Shown here: piece after piece, positions 31,989 through 37,204 of the stretch
How the letters are laid out: every line of letters begins with the position of its first letter
How positions within the stretch are numbered: position 1 is the first letter of the stretch
Source of the DNA: an uncultured Alphaproteobacteria bacterium
Lineage (GTDB): Bacteria; Pseudomonadota; Alphaproteobacteria; RF32; CAG-239
Direction of reading: 5' to 3'
Assembly (NCBI GenBank): GCA_900540425.1
Contig: UQFU01000008.1
Location: forward strand, 1 to 37,204
DNA length: 37,204 bases
Position numbers and translations under genes: made by a program
The notes under the pieces: generated by a model
The model's database searches: none
Told to the model about the DNA's origin: nothing
Seen by the model: only the letters and a program-made list of their open reading frames with translations

Positions 31989-32545
31989 GAATTTTTGGCC
32001 AGAGCGGCCCGTTCGTCGGGAGAAAGCACCCGGTAGATTTGGGCGGCATTGTTTTCGGCGTTTAGCACGCCGAGTTTGGCGGCTTTTTGATAAAGCAGAA
32101 AGGCTTTGATTAAATCTTGCCGGACGCCGACGCCTTTGGTGGTCATCCAGGCATAAATTTCTATGGCGCGGGGATTGTTTTGTTCGGCGCGTTTGGTGAT
32201 TTCTTCAAGCTCAATCGGCGTAACCCGGTTTTCGCGGACAGCTTTAATGGTATTTTCCCATGCCAGAATATCGGCTTTAATCGCTTCTTCCTGTTGTTTG
32301 CGCGGATCCGTAAAGCTGATTTCGGAGGGTTCGGCAGTAACTGCTGCGGGGGCGGGCATGACTTCTTCGGTCGGGATTTTATCATCGGTAAGAATGTCGG
32401 GGACTTTGCGGTTTTTTACAAACAGCGGCAAATATCCTTCATTGTCGGATTTTATCAGGTCGCGGTAAAGCTCGTCAAGGCTGTTGGCCGAAACTTCCGG
32501 AACCGAAAAAATCAGGCTTAAGATGATAAAAAGGGCTTTTTTCAT
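31985..32545 (-). CDS. secreted protein with Sel1-like repeat
   Basis: A 186-residue exported protein. The signal peptide MKKALFIILSLIFSVPEVSA ends before residue 21. A disordered, Pro/Glu-rich segment (about 55-85) precedes a Sel1/TPR-like helical pair (about 125-170: NNPRAIEIYAWMTTKGVGVRQDLIKAFLLYQKAAKLGV). Sel1 repeats bind other proteins, and in alphaproteobacteria such proteins are often periplasmic. The start at 32545 is chosen for the signal peptide; a longer ORF reading adds an unlikely 28-residue front. The partner is unknown. Confidence 0.78.
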   Translation of the reverse strand: MKKALFIILSLIFSVPEVSANSLDELYRDLIKSDNEGYLPLFVKNRKVPDILTDDKIPTEEVMPAPAAVTAEPSEISFTDPRKQQEEAIKADILAWENTIKAVRENRVTPIELEEITKRAEQNNPRAIEIYAWMTTKGVGVRQDLIKAFLLYQKAAKLGVLNAENNAAQIYRVLSPDERAALAKNS

Positions 32546-32645
32546 TTTTTGTGCTTTATTCCTTAATTTTATTGTAATAATAATCAAGACTTGGTAGTTA
32601 TTAAAGTATATTTTGCGGATTATAAACAAGGCAGAAGGATCAGGA

Positions 32646-33575
32646 ATGACAAAAATTTACAATTCAATTACCGAACTGGTCGGAAAGACGCCGCTGGTCA
32701 AACTTTCGCGGCTGGCAAAAAAGCATAAAATCAAGGCTCATATTCTGGCCAAGTGCGAGTTTTATAATCCGGCGTTTTCGGTTAAGGACCGGGTAGCGCT
32801 TAAAATGATCGAAGCGGCGGAGAAAAGCGGCAAAGTAAAGGCGGAAACGGTTTTTGTGGAAGCAACCTCGGGGAATACCGGCATCGGTTTGGCGGCGGTT
32901 TGCGCGGCAAAAGGTTACAAGCTGGTTATTACCATGCCGGAAAATATGACCAAAGAACGAATTTTGCTGATGCGGCATTTGGGAGCCGAAGTTATTTTGA
33001 CACCGGCCGAAGACGGCATGCGCGGGGCGATTGCCAAGGCGGATTTGCTGGCGGAAAAGAATCCCAACGTTTTGTTGCTGGGACAGTTTGTTAATGAGGC
33101 TAATCCCGATGCACACCGTTTCGGCACCAGTATTGAAATTTTTGAAGACACCGGCGGGGCGGTCGATGTTTTGGTTTCGGCGGTCGGAACTTCCGGGACG
33201 CTGACCGGTATTGCCTCAACCTTGCGGACGTATAATCCCGATTTGTATGTGGTTGCGGTGGAGCCGGCTGCCAGTCCGGTTTTGAGCGGCGGTGAGGCGG
33301 GAGCGCATAAAATTCCGGGAATCGGAGCCGGGTTTGTACCCAAGTTTTATGATCCGAAACTGGTTGACGAAGTGTTGGATATTCGGGACGAGGCGGCGGT
33401 TGCGGCGGCCAAGGAAGCAGCCAAGGTTGAGGGGCTGGCAATCGGCATTTCGGCCGGGGCGGCATTGAGCGCGGCGTTGGAAGTCGGCCGGCGCGAAGAA
33501 ATGAAAGGCAAGAACATTGTCGTTATTATGCCCGATGCGGCAGAGCGTTATCTTTCGCTCGGATATTTTGACTGA
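32646..33575 (+). CDS. cysK: cysteine synthase A (O-acetylserine sulfhydrylase)
   Basis: This PLP enzyme makes cysteine from O-acetylserine and sulfide. The 309-residue protein has VGKTPLVKLSRL, the PLP lysine in NPAFSVKDR (about 45), the substrate loop EATSGNTGIGLA, PENMTKER and the phosphate-binding GTSGTLTGI, with GIGAGFVP and GISAGAAL further on. Length is normal. The start ATG 32646 follows AGAAGGA. It heads a three-gene operon with the prephenate dehydrogenase (5-nt gap) and lptG. Confidence 0.93.
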   Translation: MTKIYNSITELVGKTPLVKLSRLAKKHKIKAHILAKCEFYNPAFSVKDRVALKMIEAAEKSGKVKAETVFVEATSGNTGIGLAAVCAAKGYKLVITMPENMTKERILLMRHLGAEVILTPAEDGMRGAIAKADLLAEKNPNVLLLGQFVNEANPDAHRFGTSIEIFEDTGGAVDVLVSAVGTSGTLTGIASTLRTYNPDLYVVAVEPAASPVLSGGEAGAHKIPGIGAGFVPKFYDPKLVDEVLDIRDEAAVAAAKEAAKVEGLAIGISAGAALSAALEVGRREEMKGKNIVVIMPDAAERYLSLGYFD

Positions 33576-33580
33576 GGTTT

Positions 33581-34531
33581 ATGAAATTGGCGATATTTAA
33601 AAAAGTTGCGATTGTCGGCATCGGGCTTATCGGCTCTTCTTTGGCCCGGGTTCTGAAGCAGGACGGTTTGTGCGAAGAGATTTCGGTATTTGACGCGAAT
33701 CACGATTATATGAAAAAGGCATTGGAGCTTGGCGTTGCCGACAGTTTTGCCCAAACGGCGGCAGCGGCATGCCGTGGAGCCGATTTGACGGTTCTGGCAA
33801 CGCCGGTCGGCGCGTATGGCGCTTTGACTAAGGAAATTGTTCCGGGGTTGAAGTCCGGGGCAATTATTACCGACGTGGGGTCGATCAAGAAATTTGCCAT
33901 GGAGGAAATTCTGCCCAATATTCCTAAGGGCAGCGGAATTGTTTATGTGCCGGGGCATCCGGTAGCCGGTACGGAAAAGTCCGGGCCGGAAGCCGGTTTT
34001 TACGAACTGTTTGAAGGGCGTTGGTGTATTTTGACGCCGGAGGCCGGCGTTCCGGCCGAAGCGGTGGAGAAAATTACCGAAATGTGGCGCAGCGCCAAAA
34101 TGCGAATCGATTTTATGAGTGCCGAACATCATGACAAGGTTATGGCGGCGGTTTCGCATCTGCCGCATTTGATTGCCTTTTCGATAGTCGGAACAGTCGC
34201 CGATTTGGAGGGGTATGAGCAGCAGGAGATTATTAAGTATTCCGCTTCGGGGTTTCGGGATTTTACCCGGATTGCCGGTTCTGATCCGACGATGTGGCGC
34301 GATATTCTGCTCAATAACAAAACCACCATTCTGGAATTAATCCAGCGTTTTGTCGAGGATCTGATTGCGTTGGAGCGCAATATCCGCTGGGACGAAGGCG
34401 ACAAGTTATTCGAACTGTTTGCACGCAACCGCAAAATCCGCAAAGAGGTTATTGAGGCCAAGCAGGACGCCCCGGAAATCCTTAAGCTGTTTCAGGCCGG
34501 ACGCGGTTCGGATAATAAGCTTGCCAAATGA
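33581..34531 (+). CDS. prephenate/arogenate (cyclohexadienyl) dehydrogenase
   Basis: A TyrA-family enzyme that oxidatively decarboxylates prephenate or arogenate in tyrosine synthesis. The 316-residue protein has the NAD loop VAIVGIGLIGSSLARVL, LATPVGAY, DVGSIK and the catalytic His region GHPVAGTEKSGPE, then a helical C-terminal dimerisation half with DKVMAAVSHLPHLIAF and SASGFRDFTRIAGSDPTMW. There is no fused chorismate mutase or ACT domain, which matches the short alphaproteobacterial form often called TyrC. AGG precedes the ATG, and the gene follows cysK by 5 nt. Whether it prefers arogenate or prephenate cannot be told from sequence here. Confidence 0.92.
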   Translation: MKLAIFKKVAIVGIGLIGSSLARVLKQDGLCEEISVFDANHDYMKKALELGVADSFAQTAAAACRGADLTVLATPVGAYGALTKEIVPGLKSGAIITDVGSIKKFAMEEILPNIPKGSGIVYVPGHPVAGTEKSGPEAGFYELFEGRWCILTPEAGVPAEAVEKITEMWRSAKMRIDFMSAEHHDKVMAAVSHLPHLIAFSIVGTVADLEGYEQQEIIKYSASGFRDFTRIAGSDPTMWRDILLNNKTTILELIQRFVEDLIALERNIRWDEGDKLFELFARNRKIRKEVIEAKQDAPEILKLFQAGRGSDNKLAK

Positions 34532-34576
34532 GGGTTTTTTGATTATCGTAGTGTCAGTTTAATTCGGATTGGAAAA

Positions 34577-35683
34577 ATGAGCCCAAAATCTATTTTAGGA
34601 AAATATTTGAGCAAACAGCTGCTGTTTAATTTTCTCGGCGTTTTGCTGATGGTAATGGGTATTGTGCTGCTGTTTGAGGTGGTGGAACTGCTGCGGCGGA
34701 CTTCCGGGCGCGATGATGCCGGTTTCGGTTTTGTGATGGAAATGGCCCTGATGAAGCTGCCCAAGACGCTGGAGTTGGTTTTTCCGTTCGTGATGATGAT
34801 TGCGGCGATGATAACCTTTTGGAAAGTCAGCAAGAGCAATGAGTTTGTGATTATCCGGGCGGCGGGAGTGTCGATTTGGGGATTTTTGGCGCCGGTGCTG
34901 TTGACGACTTTTATTATCGGCGTAATCAATGTGGCGGTTATCAATCCGATTTCGGCGCGGATGAATGAGATATACGAAACGCTTGATTATCGTTTTAAGA
35001 CCCGAAATCCCAAAGCGGTGTTGTTTTCGGAAAAAGGTCTGTGGCTGCGCGAAGCGATTGATGCTGACCGGTTCTTGGTTTTGCAGGCCAAATCCGTGCG
35101 CCAAGAAAAAGACGAGCTGCTGATGCGGGAAGTGACGATTTTAGAAATGGGGCGCAATGCCGAACTTTTGAAAAATATTCAGGCTTTTGCGGCGACGCTT
35201 GACGGAAAGGCGTTTGAACTGGCCGACGTGAGGGTTTTTGAAGCCGGAAAGCCGGTGAAGACGGTTAATAATGTCAAGTATAAGACCGAACTGACGATTG
35301 AGCGGATTAAGGAAAATTTTGTGCCGCCGGAAGCTATTTCTTTTTGGAATCTTCCGGGGACGATTCACTTTTATGAAAAGTCGGGATTTTCGGCGCAAAA
35401 GCACCGCCTGCGCTATCTTTCCCTGCTGGCTTCGCCTTTTTTGCTTTGCGCGATGGTTTTGGTGGCCGCGGTTTTTGCCCTGCGCCCGAATAATCGCCGC
35501 GGCGGTGTGATGTATTTGATTGTCGGCGGGATTTCTACGGGTTTTATTGTTTATTTTATGTCGCAGCTGATTTATGCTTTCGGTGTCAACGGGGATATTC
35601 CCGGTTTGCTGGCGGTGTGGACGCCGACGCTGATTGTGGCAATGATCAGCGTATCGGTTTTGTTGCATCTTGAAGACGGGTAA
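34577..35683 (+). CDS. lptG: LPS export ABC transporter permease LptG
   Basis: The partner of LptF in the LptB2FG extractor. The 368-residue protein has LGKYLSKQLLFNFLGVLLMVMGIVLLFEVVELLRR at the front, the ANEF/IIRAAGVSIWGFLAP coupling-helix block (SKSNEFVIIRAAGVS), a periplasmic jellyroll (about 130-260) and three C-terminal helices with FALRPNNRRGGVMYLIVGGISTGFIVYFMSQL. Normally lptG directly follows lptF. Here it is 15 kb away on the other strand, downstream of cysK and the dehydrogenase. The stop codon lies in the direct repeat CGGGTAAAA that flanks palindromic element D. Confidence 0.94.
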   Translation: MSPKSILGKYLSKQLLFNFLGVLLMVMGIVLLFEVVELLRRTSGRDDAGFGFVMEMALMKLPKTLELVFPFVMMIAAMITFWKVSKSNEFVIIRAAGVSIWGFLAPVLLTTFIIGVINVAVINPISARMNEIYETLDYRFKTRNPKAVLFSEKGLWLREAIDADRFLVLQAKSVRQEKDELLMREVTILEMGRNAELLKNIQAFAATLDGKAFELADVRVFEAGKPVKTVNNVKYKTELTIERIKENFVPPEAISFWNLPGTIHFYEKSGFSAQKHRLRYLSLLASPFLLCAMVLVAAVFALRPNNRRGGVMYLIVGGISTGFIVYFMSQLIYAFGVNGDIPGLLAVWTPTLIVAMISVSVLLHLEDG

Positions 35684-35805
35684 AATCGCACTCTGTGGTC
35701 GTCTAATACAGAAATGTCGGATATTTTATCCGGTTATGTATTTCCATATACGCTCGTTCGCAAAATTCCTAATTTCTTATTATACGGCTCACATATCGCA
35801 ATTTT
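35682..35805 (+). repeat. palindromic element copy D (after lptG)
   Basis: A 124-bp imperfect palindrome beginning within the lptG stop codon. AAAAtcGC (35682-35689) and TGTG pair with CACA and GCaaTTTT (to 35805). TAATA, AGAAAT and TTTT pair with AAAA, ATTTCT and TATTA. The core (35736-35753) has GTAT facing ATAC. CGGGTAAAA occurs at 35677-35685 and again at 35806-35814, a 9-bp direct repeat flanking the element and overlapping its first four bases. Confidence 0.72.
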
Positions 35806-35815
35806 CGGGTAAAAG

Positions 35816-35850
35816 CTCGTCTAGCTGATTGTTAGAGCCCTTTTCATCGG
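35816..35850 (+). repeat. truncated left end of another element copy
   Basis: TCGTCTAGC.G.TT.TTAGAGC..TTTT, the left end of copies C2 and A, recurs here directly after copy D, but no core or right arm follows. It is a broken copy. The stretch 35850-35912 holds nothing else I can identify. Confidence 0.6.
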
Positions 35851-35912
35851 TCTCAGAAAGTTGATCTCGCTTATAATTTTTTGTAATTTCTTGTGGTGGA
35901 AATGATATTTTG

Positions 35913-37204
35913 CTATCTGCTCAAGGCCAATATCTGGCTGGCTTTGGCAATATCGGTATTGAGCTTTTTGACCTCATCTTCGTTTTCGGAATTTTCAAAG
36001 ATATATAGAGCATCATGGAAATATTCCAATGCTTCTTCCAACAGGTCTTTGTCGGCGGATTCTTTGCCAAGGCGGTAATAGATTTCGCCGATTTCTTCCT
36101 GTATTTTGGCCCAGGCGAGAGGATCGCGCCGTTCGGTGATGACTTTTTGGCGGTTTTTATAACTGGCGATGGCCAATTCGCAAATTTCTTCACTTTTGGT
36201 AAAACTGCCCAGCAACGACAGCAAATAGCCAAGCCGTCCCTGGAGTTCCGCCCAGAATTCCGGGAATAGGGCATAAGTATAAATTTTTTCGGCTTCGCGG
36301 AGTTGAAAAACAGCGTCGCGCAAAGCCTGAATATCGTTTTTTTGTTTCCAGTAATTGAAGAACAGCAGCGACAGCTTGTAGGAAATATAGCCGTAGTCAT
36401 AGGGATAGTTGTATTTACTCAGGTGTTTCTGCGCCTGACGGTAAAAGGTGATGGCATCGCGGTAATATGACGTTGGACGGCGGAGCATATTTTGGGTTGC
36501 GGTATCGTAAAGCTGTCCGAGGTGGTAATAGATGCAGCCGAGGTGAATGGGGTTTTTTATCAGATCCTGATGCTTGAGTGCCGTGTCAAAGAGGTTTTTG
36601 ACGATTTTGAAATCTTTTTCCTGGTGGTTGTCGTAGCAATAGCTGAGATAAATAATGCCGAGGAAATTCATAATATAGGGCAAGTAATCTATAGACAGGC
36701 TTTTGGCCGAATCGTCTTTTGAAAGCTGGCTGATGATTTTTTTCAAAAGGTAGCGTTTTTGGATTTTTTTCTCTTTGGAAAAAGCATTCAGAGAGCTGAC
36801 AACGGCTCCGTAAATCAGATTGCCGACGGCATAGGGCAGGTGGTTGCCGCTGCCGAAGGTTTCTGCCGGGACGTAAAGGCTGTCAAGCAGGGAAACGAAG
36901 GCGCAGTCTTCGTTTTCATATTGTTGTTCGGTTTGAAAGTTCAGCCTGATTTTGTCCCCTTCGCGGTATCCCCAGACAAGCACGTCCGCCCGGGTTCGGT
37001 CAAGCAGCGCCTGCCCCCGGTCAATCAGGTCAAAAAGCGTCCGGCTTTCAAGATTGAGAAAGGTTTTAGGAAAGGGGGCATCATAATAACTGGCGGAAAT
37101 TCCTTCTTTTTCATTGAGAAGGCGGGTTATGGTTTCTCCGCTGTTGCTTTCGACGTTATCGGAAAATTCGACGACGACGATTTTGAAATCAATAAGATCG
37201 GCTG
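35913..37204 (-). CDS. TPR-like repeat protein, 5' end outside window
   Basis: The frame stays open from the TAG at 35913 to the window edge, giving at least 430 residues with no start in the window; a GTG at 36983 is internal. The visible front (DFKIVVVEFSDNVESNSGETITRLL to SRTLFDLIDRGQALLDRTRADVLVWGYREGDKIRLNFQT) looks like an alpha/beta domain. The rest is a series of paired helices resembling tetratricopeptide repeats (for example IHLGCIYYHLGQLYDTATQ and PLAWAKIQEEIGEIYYRLGKES), with about five or six units. Partner unknown; probably a cytoplasmic scaffold or signalling protein. Confidence 0.72.
   Translation of the reverse strand, partial: ADLIDFKIVVVEFSDNVESNSGETITRLLNEKEGISASYYDAPFPKTFLNLESRTLFDLIDRGQALLDRTRADVLVWGYREGDKIRLNFQTEQQYENEDCAFVSLLDSLYVPAETFGSGNHLPYAVGNLIYGAVVSSLNAFSKEKKIQKRYLLKKIISQLSKDDSAKSLSIDYLPYIMNFLGIIYLSYCYDNHQEKDFKIVKNLFDTALKHQDLIKNPIHLGCIYYHLGQLYDTATQNMLRRPTSYYRDAITFYRQAQKHLSKYNYPYDYGYISYKLSLLFFNYWKQKNDIQALRDAVFQLREAEKIYTYALFPEFWAELQGRLGYLLSLLGSFTKSEEICELAIASYKNRQKVITERRDPLAWAKIQEEIGEIYYRLGKESADKDLLEEALEYFHDALYIFENSENEDEVKKLNTDIAKASQILALSR

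Noticed and set aside
35816..35845. Resemblance of the element's left end (TAGCTGATTGTTAGAGC) to a tRNA D-arm
   Set aside because: Only the D-arm-like piece matches; no acceptor stem, anticodon arm or T-arm can be built, and the GCTC that would pair lies outside the expected place.

Overview
The window reads as a stretch of an alphaproteobacterial chromosome of moderate GC content (judged by eye). Nearly every recognisable gene is a housekeeping gene in a neighbourhood typical of that class: rplY-pth-ychF, hslVU, xerD next to aroK, lptF-lptD-surA-rsmA, fabD-fabG, yicC-gmk. There are no rRNA or tRNA genes, no CRISPR array, no transposase and no prophage gene. Several textbook neighbours are absent (aroB, pdxA, acpP/fabF, and lptG beside lptF), so the genome looks rearranged or reduced. 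A host-associated alphaproteobacterium would fit, but that is inference.

Layout. 1-5.2 kb: rplY with a structured leader, pth, an unknown gene, ychF, a divergent carrier-protein-like gene and trmL on the + strand, converging on ampG (-). 5.2-8.6 kb: the hslV-hslU-hemW operon behind a heat-shock-like promoter. 8.6-11.4 kb (-): a polytopic membrane protein, a DUF21/CBS protein and aroK. 11.5-14.1 kb: a small membrane protein and xerD (+), then on the minus strand a Zeta-type kinase behind a 59-aa ORF (toxin-antitoxin architecture) and an internally duplicated protein. 14.2-19.4 kb (-): the outer-membrane biogenesis operon lptF-lptD-surA-rsmA. 19.5-24 kb: a 506-aa unknown (-) and a 900-aa HELGH putative metalloprotein (+). 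24-26.7 kb (-): ftsK and a HIT protein. 26.8-28.5 kb: fabD-fabG. 28.5-29.5 kb: about 1 kb of palindromic repeats, an XRE regulator and a highly structured candidate RNA. 29.5-35.7 kb: an SDR enzyme (-), yicC-gmk, a secreted Sel1-type protein (-) and cysK-dehydrogenase-lptG. 35.7-37.2 kb: another repeat and a TPR-like protein running off the window.

The most interesting signal is a dispersed family of roughly 115-145 bp palindromes that share a near-palindromic core (AYGTAYTTCTATRTACGCT). The arms differ between copies but stay self-complementary within each copy. Five copies were found, at 5.9, 8.2, 28.6, 28.7 and 35.7 kb, plus two partial ones. All lie on the + strand, in or just after + strand genes. 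One is inserted in frame in hemW and adds about 55 residues. At hslV, hemW, fabG and lptG the left arm reaches into or abuts coding sequence of the upstream gene, and the right arm is its inverted copy. The family resembles Rickettsia palindromic elements in behaviour, but I do not recognise the sequence.
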